Below, one piece after another: positions 1 to 8,703 of a stretch of DNA of 62,177 nt. A program made the position numbers and the translations under genes. The notes under the pieces were generated by a model. It made no database searches. It was given only the letters and a program-made list of their open reading frames with translations, and was not told the origin of the DNA. Source of the stretch: an uncultured Oscillibacter sp. (lineage in GTDB: Bacteria > Bacillota > Clostridia > Oscillospirales > Oscillospiraceae); contig CAJUTB010000014.1 of the NCBI GenBank assembly GCA_910589315.1, positions 1-62,177 on the forward strand, given 5' to 3'. Each line of letters starts with the position of its first letter. Position 1 is the stretch's first letter.

Positions 1-3000
1 GCGAGACCGTCAACCGTGAAACTGCCTGCCTGCTGGCCCTGAATACCCTCAAGGCTACCATGGTGCAGTACACCGGCGGCATGAACATCACCAGCAGCGA
101 TGGCACCACTATGGTTGTGAATGCGACCCGTGAGTATGTGACCAGCAACCAGGAGTATGCGTCTCACATCAATAACCGCAAGGTTTCCAATAGTGGTAAC
201 TCCACTTCTGACCAGCACTTCACCGTTGAGTTTGGTGAGGAGCACTTCAAGGATCTCCGCATGGAGACGGAGCGTTCCAACAAGGACGATTTCGGCCGTC
301 CCTCCAACGTGTGGAGCTACAAGAAGGTTACCATCGGTACTTATCCGGTTGAGCCTGACTTCACCTACACCACTCAGGTGGCGCACGACATTCCCGAAAC
401 CACCGATGCCTCCAAGGTTCGCGCTTTGGGCTTGAACGGTTTTGAGACTGTTGCAGACACCAACAGCCAGCTCCGCGGCCAGACCACCAACCTGACGGTC
501 AACGGTCTGGACAAGGGCAGCGTTGCCAAGGTTGCGGACATTGCCAACTACACCGACAACGGCGTTTTGGTTGAAGTGTACGTTTCCGATCTGGATGCAG
601 ACTTCATTGAAGACGTTGTTGTTATCCAGACCCAGCTGATGGAAGTCAAGCGCGTTGGCTCTGACTACGTCTCCCTGGACCGTTCCGATGTGGACGATCT
701 GGCCTATGGCTACAACAAGAAAGCCATTGACGTGAACGTGAACGACGTGGAAGTCGATGACAGCTACTACAACACCCTCAAGGAACTGAAGGCCGGCGAT
801 CTGGTTGCCGTTATCCCCGTTACCACGGACGGCGGCGCCAGCTACGATGTGGCGAAGGCCTATGTGCCCGAGACCGTCACCGGCAAGCTGACCCGCGTTG
901 AGACCTTCGGAACCACGGGTGTGGAGCGCAAAGCCATCAACGTCACCGTTGGCGGCAGCAAGTACAACATTGCTCAGTGGAACCGGGATCTGACCGGCAT
1001 TGACGGCGACACCATCCGTGTCACCAACAAGGACGTCACCCTGTATCTGGACGAGTACGGCAACGCGCTCAAGTCCAAGGACGTGGGCGACACCTCCAAC
1101 TGGATGGTCATCAAGAACTATCGCCAGGGTCTGGTGAATGGTTCCATCGTGACCTACGTCAACGGCTGGGACATTGGCGGCGAGGAATTGACCCTCAACG
1201 TCGGCGGCGGCAGCGTGGCGAAGAAGTACGAGGAGAATTATCTCCCCGGCGACCTGGTGTACTATTCCAACGCTGTCAACAGCAACACTGCCGAGTGGAA
1301 GCTGAGCAAGGGCGAGACCACCACGGCTCAGAAGAGTGACGGTGTGTTCGCTGTCAACTACGAAGCCACCATGGCAGATACCAAACCCTACAGCATCAAG
1401 GCCAGCAACACCACGATTAACCTGAAGGACTTCGGTCTGGTTTCTACTGGCAGCGCCACTAGCAGCAACCTTGCCACTATCGACACCGGCATTAAGTTCA
1501 TCTATGTGGACATTGATACCGACGGTGAAGTGGACAGCATTGAGTTTGTCAACGGCGTGAAGGCCGCTACCAACGAGGAACTCAGAGGCAAGAACAGCTA
1601 CTACGGCGAGGGCACCGAGCATGCGATTGCACAGGCTTGCGTTTCCCTGAAGACCGATGCGGACATCGTTAATGCTGACAGCGCCGTCAAGGCCGTTGTC
1701 ATTAAGCGCGAGTCCACTGACGCTTCCGTCAGCAACCTGCTGTACATCAGCAACTATCACGGCAGCGCCACCCTGTATGACAATGACAACCGTCCCGTTT
1801 ACGGCTATGAGGCCGTTATGATGGGCGCGAACGGCAAGGTTGCCGACGAGAAGGCCATTGTTTACTCCTATCGTAACCTGAAGATCGGCCAGTTTGCCCG
1901 CTACAGCAAGGTCGCTGTTCCCGAGGGCATCTCTGGTATCAATGACAACTTCTATGAGCTGCGCGGCTATGGCGTGGACAGCGTTGCGGATACCTGGAAG
2001 CGCTCTGCGGCAGTGACTACCGCGACTCTGACCAGATGCCTGACCAATGACAAGTACCTGGTTAAGACCACCGGCGCGTACGGCGTGACCGGCACGAATC
2101 CCGAGATTGCCACGCACCACGCGGTTGACCAGTACATCCTGGGCGATGGCGACAGCGAGGCTGCCAACCTGCTCAACTTCCGCGGCGCGGATTGGGTTGA
2201 CCTGCGGAAGAACGCGACTCGTATCGAGGACATCGATGACCTGAAGGCCATCCTGCACCACAAGACCGATGCGAAGGACGTTCAGGTTAGCCTGCTGTTC
2301 AACGATAACCCGGACAATGACAACTTCCGTCATGTCTACCTGGTTGTCGTGACCGGCGTGACCGACAAGAGCGAACCCCCCACGCCTCCCACCGACAAGT
2401 TCGACATCACGGTTAACGTTGACGGTGTGAAGAACGAGGCCCTGAGCAAGACCGGCCTGGAAGACAAGGCCACCGAAACCATCGAGTACACGGTTCCCGA
2501 GGGCAAGACCGCGACCTATACGGTTGACAAGGGTACTGCTTCTAAGACCTACTCCGCCGGTGAGAAGATTTCCATCCCTGTGACCATCAACGGCAAGAGT
2601 GTTGTGATCGACATTACTCTGGCTGAAGCTGCTGGCGCTGGTCTGTCCATCCGCTTTGCTGATGGCTTCCAGAAGTACGGCAAGGAGCTGAAGCTGACCA
2701 ACAATGCTTATGTTGCTGCTGGTACTGTTTATGTTGACTTCTCTCTGAAGGCCCCTGATTGGGCATGCGGCGCTACTGGTGCTGCACCCACTGCTGCTGA
2801 ACTGACTCTTGGCTATGATATCATGCTGAACGGTGTTGTGCTGAAGCGCGTTGCCGCTGCTGCAAGCTCGACAACTCTCACAAGTGGTGTCTATGATCTT
2901 ACGACTACTGATAGTGCTACTGCCCCCGCTGGTACGATGTTCAAGGCGGATGACGTGATTGAAGTCGTGATTACCAGCATTGGTTGGCATTCCGCCAAGG

Positions 3001-3977
3001 TCGAGTATGTGGACGGCGAGACCGGCAAGCCTCTGGCTGTGAAGACGTCCAATGCTTTCATGCCCACTAACAGCACTGGTTCTGACTTCCGGTTCACCGT
3101 GGACGATGCTCGTTATCAGGGTACTGGTACGATCAGTGTCAAGGGTGTGTCTGCTGTTACGGGCACCACGCTGACCACTACTACTGCTGCGGCTGGCAGT
3201 GTAACCCACTTGGGCACCAGCGCTGGTACACCCGCAGTCTACGCCACTGGCGGCGAGAAGGTTGTTATCACGGTCAATGGCTTGAAGGCTGCTGATGATA
3301 TCAACTACATCTTCACCAACGGCGGCACGCATACCATCGCTGATACCAACCTCCAGGCGACTGAAGTGACCTTCACTTCCACCATGGGCGCTGGTGTTAA
3401 GGGTGGAACGAAGGCTAACATTACCGCGACGCTCGATACTGCGGTTGCTTATGCTGATGATCCTGTGAAGATGACCGTGACCGACAAGGCTGGCAACAGC
3501 TATGAGTTCATCTTCAAGAACAACAATACGGCTGTTGCGACCTGCGATGACTTCGTCGTCGGCGATGATGTTGATCTGACGGGTGCTACCATTGCTTTCG
3601 AGAAGGTTGTTGTGGAACTGCCTACTATTGAGAGTGCGATTCTGTATGCTAAAACCACCGATGCTACTTGGACTGCCAACGATGAGATTGTCATCACTTA
3701 CAACGTTGGAATGTCTTCCTCGATGACTGGTGGTACTGCTGGTGGTACTGGTCTTGCGGCTACGACTCCCGGTAAGGTGGCGAATAATGGTGATGAATCT
3801 GCTACGGTAGTGATTACCGCTATTCCCACTGCTGCTGACGGTGTGATCACCTTTGCTGCGGGCACCTTGCAGTCTGCTGATGGTTATTTCAATCAGAAGA
3901 CGATTACCATTGAAGTTCCTAACACGACTCTGCCTCTGACTGCTGGTCAGGCTCTGACTGTGAAGGTCGCAGCTTAA
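1..3977 (+). CDS. S-layer-type surface protein, 5' end outside the window (partial)
   Basis: The reading frame is open from base 3, so the true start lies upstream; the first in-frame ATG at 60 is not the start. The opening residues (VNRETACLLALNTLKATMV) resemble the end of an SLH domain as found in clostridial S-layer proteins, so the anchor is probably upstream. About 1320 residues are visible, rich in Asp, Thr, Val and Gly, with few Cys, as expected of a secreted beta-rich array protein. A Pro/Thr linker (EPPTPPTD, near 2374-2397) separates an N-terminal region from a C-terminal region. Codon use changes after about 2620: GCT, ACT and GTT become far more frequent. A strong hairpin follows the stop. 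Surface role is inferred; no enzymatic motif was seen. Confidence 0.75.
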   Translation, partial: ETVNRETACLLALNTLKATMVQYTGGMNITSSDGTTMVVNATREYVTSNQEYASHINNRKVSNSGNSTSDQHFTVEFGEEHFKDLRMETERSNKDDFGRPSNVWSYKKVTIGTYPVEPDFTYTTQVAHDIPETTDASKVRALGLNGFETVADTNSQLRGQTTNLTVNGLDKGSVAKVADIANYTDNGVLVEVYVSDLDADFIEDVVVIQTQLMEVKRVGSDYVSLDRSDVDDLAYGYNKKAIDVNVNDVEVDDSYYNTLKELKAGDLVAVIPVTTDGGASYDVAKAYVPETVTGKLTRVETFGTTGVERKAINVTVGGSKYNIAQWNRDLTGIDGDTIRVTNKDVTLYLDEYGNALKSKDVGDTSNWMVIKNYRQGLVNGSIVTYVNGWDIGGEELTLNVGGGSVAKKYEENYLPGDLVYYSNAVNSNTAEWKLSKGETTTAQKSDGVFAVNYEATMADTKPYSIKASNTTINLKDFGLVSTGSATSSNLATIDTGIKFIYVDIDTDGEVDSIEFVNGVKAATNEELRGKNSYYGEGTEHAIAQACVSLKTDADIVNADSAVKAVVIKRESTDASVSNLLYISNYHGSATLYDNDNRPVYGYEAVMMGANGKVADEKAIVYSYRNLKIGQFARYSKVAVPEGISGINDNFYELRGYGVDSVADTWKRSAAVTTATLTRCLTNDKYLVKTTGAYGVTGTNPEIATHHAVDQYILGDGDSEAANLLNFRGADWVDLRKNATRIEDIDDLKAILHHKTDAKDVQVSLLFNDNPDNDNFRHVYLVVVTGVTDKSEPPTPPTDKFDITVNVDGVKNEALSKTGLEDKATETIEYTVPEGKTATYTVDKGTASKTYSAGEKISIPVTINGKSVVIDITLAEAAGAGLSIRFADGFQKYGKELKLTNNAYVAAGTVYVDFSLKAPDWACGATGAAPTAAELTLGYDIMLNGVVLKRVAAAASSTTLTSGVYDLTTTDSATAPAGTMFKADDVIEVVITSIGWHSAKVEYVDGETGKPLAVKTSNAFMPTNSTGSDFRFTVDDARYQGTGTISVKGVSAVTGTTLTTTTAAAGSVTHLGTSAGTPAVYATGGEKVVITVNGLKAADDINYIFTNGGTHTIADTNLQATEVTFTSTMGAGVKGGTKANITATLDTAVAYADDPVKMTVTDKAGNSYEFIFKNNNTAVATCDDFVVGDDVDLTGATIAFEKVVVELPTIESAILYAKTTDATWTANDEIVITYNVGMSSSMTGGTAGGTGLAATTPGKVANNGDESATVVITAIPTAADGVITFAAGTLQSADGYFNQKTITIEVPNTTLPLTAGQALTVKVAA

Positions 3978-4023
3978 TTCCTCTGAGATTGGATTTACTT
4001 GATCTTCAAGTTAATCAAAAGAG

Positions 4024-4055
4024 AATCCCCTAGGCTTTGCCTAGGGGATTTTCTT
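4024..4055 (+). terminator. Rho-independent terminator, probably bidirectional
   Basis: A perfect 11-bp stem (AATCCCCTAGG, 4024-4034, with 4040-4050) and a 5-base loop is followed by a T-rich run. It lies between the S-layer gene and the convergent gene ending at 4055. Confidence 0.9.
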
Positions 4056-4609
4056 TATTTCCAGGTGTATATACGGCTGTAAGACCCAGGAAGGACTTGG
4101 ATAGTGCTGACTGAACGTTCTCCCGCAATATTATAAAAATCCTTATAAGAGATATCCAAAATGACAAAACCGCTGGGGTCCGCCCCGCTAATAAGCATGC
4201 TGACTTTGCTCCGTTCGTCAAACATGGGAAACATGGTGATATGTAAGGTGTTGACACGGCTTTCCTCATCGGCGGAAGCGTTGCAGTACATCGTGCCGAA
4301 TTTCACGGATTTGTTACCATTGCTGGCGCGTGTTCTATAACAAAGGTCTAAGGGTTGTCCATTTGTAGTGACAGCATTGATAATTAGATGAACAATACTG
4401 AGTGTATTCCATTGTAAAAAATTACAGTGAGTGAAGATGTGGGCACCTCTGGAAGAGAGGTCAACGGGGATACCTTCTCCGTGTCCCGCTCGTTTGTCAA
4501 CGTCGGCGAGAGCGTTTTCAATTTTAAGGTTGTCCGCGTTAAAATCTTCCATTAGGATTCGGTCGTCTTTTTGCCACTGATTGAGTTTGAATTGTTCTGT
4601 TTGCTGCAT
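4055..4609 (-). CDS. Phage-tail-like hypothetical protein
   Basis: 184 residues. The start is set by an AGGAGG box 7 bases before the ATG at 4609; a longer frame to 4705 has no ribosome site. The N-terminus (FKLNQWQKDDRILMEDFNAD) matches from memory a sequence common at the start of small proteins in clostridial phages and in stand-alone gut Clostridia genes, where an amphipathic segment precedes a beta-rich C-terminal domain. No signal peptide, membrane segment or catalytic motif is visible. It stands alone, convergent with the S-layer gene, with no other phage structural gene beside it. Function is not known; a role as a displayed or secreted particle component is only a guess. Confidence 0.6.
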   Translation of the reverse strand: MQQTEQFKLNQWQKDDRILMEDFNADNLKIENALADVDKRAGHGEGIPVDLSSRGAHIFTHCNFLQWNTLSIVHLIINAVTTNGQPLDLCYRTRASNGNKSVKFGTMYCNASADEESRVNTLHITMFPMFDERSKVSMLISGADPSGFVILDISYKDFYNIAGERSVSTIQVLPGSYSRIYTWK

Positions 4610-4737
4610 GGTAAAAACCTCCTGCGCAAAATGTGATGTATGGTTGTAACAAAAGTGTGTCATAGAGTAGCGGAAACCGGCTGGTTGTTGCACGCGGAAT
4701 GACAACTGTGGTCAAAATATTTGCTATATAAACGTAA

Positions 4738-4769
4738 CAAGGCGGCCCTCTTGATGAGGACCGCCTTAT
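4738..4769 (-). terminator. Terminator of cbiK
   Basis: Imperfect stem AAGGCGG-c-CCTC / GAGG-a-CCGCCTT around 4739-4768, directly beyond the stop of the leftward gene at 4783; the U tract on the leftward transcript is weak. Confidence 0.6.
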
Positions 4770-4782
4770 AGATATCTGTGAT

Positions 4783-5631
4783 TCAGCCTAGGGCCTGTAC
4801 CGCCTCCCGGGCGTGTTCCAGGAGGATGTCCCGGATGGCTTCCAGCTCCCCCATTCCCCGCAGGACGCATTCGACGGAATAGCCTGCGTTTTCAAAAGCC
4901 GGTTTCCAGGAGCCGGCTTCGCCGCCTGCCATGTCGTTGGCTGCATGGTCGCCCGCAACGATCATCAGCGGCTGAAGCGCCACCCGCTCGTATGTACCGG
5001 CTCGGACCATGGCAAGCAGGTCGTCCAAGGTCGGTTCAGCCTCCACGGTGCCCACAAAATAATTTGCATAGCCATTTTCCGCAAATACCCGCTGCATTTT
5101 GGCATAAACGTCGTTAGACGCCGCTTCTGTGCCGTGTCCCATCAGGCAGACGGCGGTTTTGCCGTCGTCATAGCGGGCTGTGTTTTCCGCCATAGCCTTT
5201 GCAGTGGCTTTGAAATCCGCGTCAGAAGTCAGGAGGGGTTTTCCAATGGAAACCGCCTCAAAAACCTGGGTATACCGGGCCGTCTCCTTCAAAACGCGGC
5301 GGTATTCCAGGCCGTCTATGAGCAGGGTGGGCTGAATCGCCAGCTTTTTTACGCCGTTTGCCGCGGCGCGGTCCAGGGCTTGCGTGATGTTGTCAATGAA
5401 AATGCCGTCCCGTTTCTGCACATGGTCAAGAATCCGCTGGCTGGTAAAGGCCCGGCGGACGGACAGTTCCGGAAACGCCGCTTCCATTGCGTCCTCAATC
5501 GCGCCGATGGCAAGGCGGCGGGTTGCGGGAAAGCTGGTGCCAAAACTCACCACCAGCAGTTCCGTTTCCCCAATGCCGTCCTGATTCCGGGGATTGTCCG
5601 GAACGGCGGTGCAAAAACCATGTGTATTCAT
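4783..5631 (-). CDS. cbiK: Sirohydrochlorin cobaltochelatase
   Basis: 282 residues, the usual length of cytoplasmic CbiK. It inserts Co2+ into sirohydrochlorin (anaerobic cobalamin route). The early sequence LLVVSFGTSFPATR is the family's opening strand and loop, and the metal-binding His residues are recognisable in LMGHGTEAASNDVYAKM and VAGDHAANDMAG. No signal peptide is present, unlike periplasmic haem-related paralogues. A TTGACA promoter lies just upstream. No other cobalamin biosynthesis gene is adjacent, so it is a stand-alone copy here; the rest of the pathway, if present, is elsewhere. Family assignment is firm; metal preference is inferred from the family. Confidence 0.9.
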   Translation of the reverse strand: MNTHGFCTAVPDNPRNQDGIGETELLVVSFGTSFPATRRLAIGAIEDAMEAAFPELSVRRAFTSQRILDHVQKRDGIFIDNITQALDRAAANGVKKLAIQPTLLIDGLEYRRVLKETARYTQVFEAVSIGKPLLTSDADFKATAKAMAENTARYDDGKTAVCLMGHGTEAASNDVYAKMQRVFAENGYANYFVGTVEAEPTLDDLLAMVRAGTYERVALQPLMIVAGDHAANDMAGGEAGSWKPAFENAGYSVECVLRGMGELEAIRDILLEHAREAVQALG

Positions 5632-5664
5632 AGGAGATTTCCCTTTCTTTTACAGAATACGTTC

Positions 5665-5693
5665 ACTGTAATAGATTTTTCTTACGCTGTCAA
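5665..5693 (-). promoter_or_regulatory. Sigma-A promoter of cbiK
   Basis: On the minus strand TTGACA (5688-5693), a 17-base spacer and TACAGT (5665-5670), about 30 bases before the start codon. Confidence 0.65.
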
Positions 5694-5719
5694 GGGCCTG
5701 AGCAGGTTTTCCGGACAGA

Positions 5720-5753
5720 AAGCCCCCTGCGGTCGTAAGTCCACAGGGGGCGG
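5720..5753 (-). terminator. Terminator of the aldo/keto reductase gene
   Basis: GCCCCCTG-c-GG (5722-5732) pairs with CC-a-CAGGGGGC (5742-5752), 6 bases beyond the stop; the leftward transcript continues into a U-containing run. Confidence 0.75.
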
Positions 5754-5757
5754 CTGA

Positions 5758-6888
5758 TTAGTTCAGCATACGCGCAAAGGCGTCCAGGGTTTCCGAGATC
5801 TTGATCTGCTGGGGGCAGACCCGTTCGCAGCTCCGGCAGGCAATGCACGCGCTGGGCCATTTTTCTTTCGACAGCGTTGACAACGCCATAGAAGCCAAAA
5901 AGCCGCCGTCCGTGAAGCTGTGTTCATTGTATAGCCCAAGAAGCATCGGGATGTCCAACGCCTGGGGGCAGTAGTTCACGCAATAGCGGCAGGCGGTACA
6001 GGGCACGGTCTTGCGTCCCAGCATCTCCGACGCTGCGGTTAAGAGCGTTGTCATTTCCGTTTCGCTCAGCGGCGCGTCTGTGGAGAAGGTTTCAAGATTG
6101 GACTCCAGCTGTTCCAGGTTTGACATTCCCGAAAGAACCATTGTCACGCCGGGAACCGTCTGCAAAAAGCGGAATGCCCAGCCTGGGGTGGTTTCTTCGG
6201 GCCTCACGGCGGCTAACCGCGCCGCATATTCGTCCGGGAGTCTGGCAAGGCGTCCGCCCCGGAGGGGTTCCATTACCCATATGGGAATATTCCACGACCG
6301 CAGAAGTTCCGCTTTGGCTTTAGCATTCTGGAAAGTCCAGTCCAAATAGTTCAGCTGGATTTGACAGAATTCCATTTCCTTTCCATAGGCGTCCAGGAAG
6401 CGTTTCAGAACGTCCATGCCGCCATGAGCGGAGAAGCCCAGGCGCTTGATGCGTCCATTGGCTTTCTGCTTTTTCAGATAGTCAAAAATGCCATATTTCG
6501 GGTCCAGATAAGCGTCAATGTTCATCTCGCAGACGTTGTGGAACAGGTAGAAGTCAAAGAAATCAACCTGACATTTTTCCAGCTGCCGGTTGAAAATCTC
6601 CTCCACCTTGTCCATGTTGGACAGGTCATAGCCGGGAAATTTGTCCGCGAGATAGAAACGCTCCCGGGGATAGGAGGAGAGTGCGCGGCCCAGAACCAGC
6701 TCGGAGTTTCCGCCGTGATAGCCCCAGGCGGTATCGTAGTAGTTGACGCCCTGCTCCATAGCGCGGTTTACCAGTTCAAAAGCCGCAGCTTCGTGGACGG
6801 CGTCATCCCTGCCGTCCACAACGGGCAGGCGCATACCCCCAAAACCAAGGGCGGACAGCCGCAAATCCTGAAATTCCTTGTAAACCAT
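5758..6888 (-). CDS. Aldo/keto reductase with C-terminal [4Fe-4S] ferredoxin domain
   Basis: 376 residues. The N-terminal part is an aldo/keto reductase TIM barrel: the catalytic Asp and Tyr lie in NYYDTAWGYHGG and the barrel continues through LGFSAHGG. The C-terminal quarter carries CTACRYCVNYCP and CIACRSCERVCP, two ferredoxin-type cysteine sets suited to two [4Fe-4S] clusters. This fused form is frequent in anaerobes and is probably cytoplasmic, coupling a carbonyl/alcohol reaction to iron-sulfur electron transfer; the substrate is unknown. The start at 6888 is chosen because AAGGAG precedes the ATG by 7 bases; an upstream in-frame ATG at 6924 overlaps the -10 region. It has its own promoter and terminator, so it is monocistronic. 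Confidence 0.88.
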   Translation of the reverse strand: MVYKEFQDLRLSALGFGGMRLPVVDGRDDAVHEAAAFELVNRAMEQGVNYYDTAWGYHGGNSELVLGRALSSYPRERFYLADKFPGYDLSNMDKVEEIFNRQLEKCQVDFFDFYLFHNVCEMNIDAYLDPKYGIFDYLKKQKANGRIKRLGFSAHGGMDVLKRFLDAYGKEMEFCQIQLNYLDWTFQNAKAKAELLRSWNIPIWVMEPLRGGRLARLPDEYAARLAAVRPEETTPGWAFRFLQTVPGVTMVLSGMSNLEQLESNLETFSTDAPLSETEMTTLLTAASEMLGRKTVPCTACRYCVNYCPQALDIPMLLGLYNEHSFTDGGFLASMALSTLSKEKWPSACIACRSCERVCPQQIKISETLDAFARMLN

Positions 6889-6924
6889 ATGATAACTCCT
6901 TCCAGTTTCATATATTTGAATCAA

Positions 6925-6953
6925 ATTATAGCACAGATTGTATCAAAGAGCAA
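6925..6953 (-). promoter_or_regulatory. Promoter of the aldo/keto reductase gene
   Basis: Minus strand TTGCTC (6948-6953), 17-base spacer, TATAAT (6925-6930). It also argues against the start at 6924. Confidence 0.6.
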
Positions 6954-7068
6954 ATGCTTAACAGATATGGAATGATATGTTTTTTTTGTATGTCTGGAAG
7001 GGAGAAGGTTGTAGAAAATGAGTGGAAGGAACGCAGAGCCTTTGATATAATCGAGGAAAAATCAGGAT

Positions 7069-7371
7069 ATGACATTTACGGAGATATGTATTTATCAAGT
7101 CAAGCTGCAAAAGACAGAAGAATTTGAGGCGCAGATGCTGAAAGCAAAAAAACTTTTAGAACCGCAGAAAGGATTTTGGCTGCTTCGGCTGATCAAAAGA
7201 GGATACCGTATAGATTTAGAGCAGATCAGGGAAGGGCTTCCTCCGCTTGAAATCAAGCGCATTGTAAAAAACGTCAAGTATATGCTCGATTGGGAGTTTG
7301 ATACCAAAGAAAACAATGGAGCGGCGCAAAAGAATCTTTACAACAGCTATTGGACGTCCATCTTATGTTGA
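7069..7371 (+). CDS. Small hypothetical protein, possibly truncated
   Basis: 100 residues, moderately low GC for the window. The opening (FTEICIYQVKLQKTEEFEAQ) has the look of a dimeric alpha/beta barrel protein of the antibiotic-biosynthesis-monooxygenase type, and the middle (GLPPLEIKRIVKNVKYMLDWEFDTKE) resembles conserved clostridial small proteins I know only as unnamed. The final residues after NSYW look abnormal and the frame ends early, so a 3' frameshift is possible. A weak GAGGA site precedes the ATG. No partner gene is evident. Confidence 0.4.
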   Translation: MTFTEICIYQVKLQKTEEFEAQMLKAKKLLEPQKGFWLLRLIKRGYRIDLEQIREGLPPLEIKRIVKNVKYMLDWEFDTKENNGAAQKNLYNSYWTSILC

Positions 7372-7406
7372 TGGAACTGGGCGCTGGCGATTTCATAAAT
7401 CGAAGT

Positions 7407-7435
7407 TTGACGCAAAAACTAGGCTGTGCTATAAT
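7407..7435 (+). promoter_or_regulatory. Sigma-A promoter of the gene at 7474
   Basis: TTGACG (7407-7412), 17-base spacer, TATAAT (7430-7435); the transcript would start about 30 bases before the coding region. Confidence 0.75.
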
Positions 7436-7473
7436 TAAATAATGAATCGGAAATTATGGAGGGAAGCCAAGTG

Positions 7474-7749
7474 ATGGAGCTTATATATAAAAATGTTGCG
7501 CTTGGAAAGCTAGTAGTTACAAATCGTGAAACTTTTTGGGTTTCAGGTGAATTTTATCCATACCCCAGCGCATCAGAATTTAAAGATTTTTTTGATGCAT
7601 TAGTATGTGAAGATGGATTTGATGAAGCAATGTTTGATGAGGATTTATTAAAGGAAGATCATTGGTTTGTATCTGAAAATGGGAGTTCTAAGGGAATCTC
7701 ATGTCCAGCAGTATATGAAAATCACGAAATTGCATTCAGATACAGATAA
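7474..7749 (+). CDS. Hypothetical small acidic protein
   Basis: 91 residues from the ATG at 7474; GTG at 7471 and ATG at 7456 are alternatives, but the GGAGGG at 7457 only makes sense for a start at 7471-7474. The protein is acidic, with a run of Asp/Glu/Phe (FDEAMFDEDLLKEDHWF) and no membrane segment or Cys pair of note. Its GC content is much lower than that of flanking chromosomal genes, and it sits at the edge of the accessory island, so recent transfer is plausible. Size and acidity are like immunity proteins of polymorphic toxins, but no toxin is adjacent; this is a guess. Confidence 0.55.
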   Translation: MELIYKNVALGKLVVTNRETFWVSGEFYPYPSASEFKDFFDALVCEDGFDEAMFDEDLLKEDHWFVSENGSSKGISCPAVYENHEIAFRYR

Positions 7750-7785
7750 TATACATTTGAAGCAGAGCCGCAAATTCCGGTTTAT

Positions 7786-7816
7786 TGAGCGGTTATCCAT
7801 CGCGGATAACCGCTCA
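7786..7816 (+). terminator. Hairpin, probable terminator
   Basis: A perfect 13-bp stem (TGAGCGGTTATCC with its complement at 7804-7816) and a 5-base loop 37 bases beyond the stop of the gene at 7474. The following T run is short (TTTT, about 10 bases on). Confidence 0.6.
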
Positions 7817-7849
7817 TTCAGTCATTTTGGCGAGAAGAAAAGTTTATAG

Positions 7850-8309
7850 GCCATTATCAGCACGAAAAGTAAAAGGGAGAAAGGTCCGGCAGATTTTGGA
7901 CGCCAACGGCTGGCGGACTGCCTGTCCAGCCGGGAGACGCTGAACAAATATCAGATCGGCTTTGTCTACGATGTGGCCGCATACTTGAAAACGCTGGAAC
8001 TGGTGAAAATCCTGCAAGCGAAAATATTCATCCCAGCCCATGCGGAAGCGGCGGAGGATGTGTCCGGTTTTGCCCAGTACAACATAGACAAAGCGCTGGA
8101 AATTGCGGACAAGATCACCGGCATTTGTCAGGAACCGCTTCATTTTGAAGTCATTCTCCAAAAGCTGTTCGCCAGCTATGGCCTGACGATGAATTTCAAG
8201 CAATATGTTTTAGTGGGGTACAGTCCGCTCCTATCTGTCCTGGCTAAAGGATACCGGCAGGCTGAACGCAGCGTTTGAAAACGACCAACTGCTTTGGCGG
8301 CGGGTATAA
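7850..8309 (+). pseudogene. MBL-fold metallohydrolase, N-terminally truncated and frameshifted remnant
   Basis: An open frame from just after a stop near 7847 gives the C-terminal part of a metallo-beta-lactamase-fold hydrolase (SRETLNKYQIGFVYDVAAYL, then IFIPAHAEAAEDVSGFA). The N-terminal HxHxDH metal site is missing. Near 8217-8220 the frame breaks: the natural tail continues in another frame as TVRSYLSWLKDTGRLNAAFE and ends WRRV-stop at 8309. One extra base or two lost bases explain this. The gene is therefore dead. The first in-frame GTG is at 7973, but no ribosome site supports it. Confidence 0.8.
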
Positions 8310-8330
8310 TAAGATTTTCCAGAAAAAAAC

Positions 8331-8366
8331 AGCCCGTCCGGCGGACTCCCCGGGCGGGCTGCTTTC
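8331..8366 (+). terminator. Terminator of the MBL-fold remnant
   Basis: AGCCCGTCCGG (8331-8341) pairs with CCGGGCGGGCT (8350-8360), one G-U pair, followed by a short T-rich stretch. Confidence 0.7.
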
Positions 8367-8408
8367 CTCCGCCGGCATAACCGGATAAAACCAAAATTTT
8401 TCCTGGAA

Positions 8409-8486
8409 TGAAAAAAATGCCATGTCTGACGCGTGTTAAAAGTGAAGGGAGTTGAGATGTATGGTTCCATTTGATACCAATGAAAC
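8409..8486 (+). repeat. 78-bp direct repeat, left copy (truncated start of the ECF sigma gene)
   Basis: Bases 8409-8486 match 13518-13595 with one mismatch (A8473 versus G13582). The copy includes the ribosome binding site, the ATG (8461) and the first nine codons of the sigma gene, then runs into unrelated sequence and stops after 15 codons. Weaker similarity reaches back to an AAAATTTT at 8393-8400, which has a counterpart at the same distance in the right copy. Best read as the left junction (attL-like) of an integrated element. Confidence 0.85.
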
Positions 8487-8550
8487 AAACTCACTCATAA
8501 TATATTGAGCCACAGTTGTTTTGAGGCTATAATCCTATAATGGCAGTGAA

Positions 8551-8572
8551 TTTACGACAATTTTACGACAAA
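8551..8572 (+). repeat. Tandem ACGACA motif, left inner end of the element
   Basis: TTTACGACAA-TTTTACGACAAA: two TTTACGACA units 11 bases apart, 65 bases inside the left direct repeat. A matching pair lies at the right end (13330-13352) in the same orientation. Possible arm-type recombinase sites. Confidence 0.55.
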
Positions 8573-8703
8573 TGAAAAGGATTTTGGTATAGCAAGAGGA
8601 GTGCCGACCGCATGGTTGGTGTTTCTTTTTTTACCCTGTACGCTTATCAGAGTGCTGCCACACAGCATTGTTATAAACGCGCAGCGCAAAAAAAGAAGGA
8701 GAG

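Noticed and set aside
4813..5757. A 314-residue plus-strand frame opposite cbiK
   Set aside because: Shadow of cbiK; no ribosome site and no recognisable domain.
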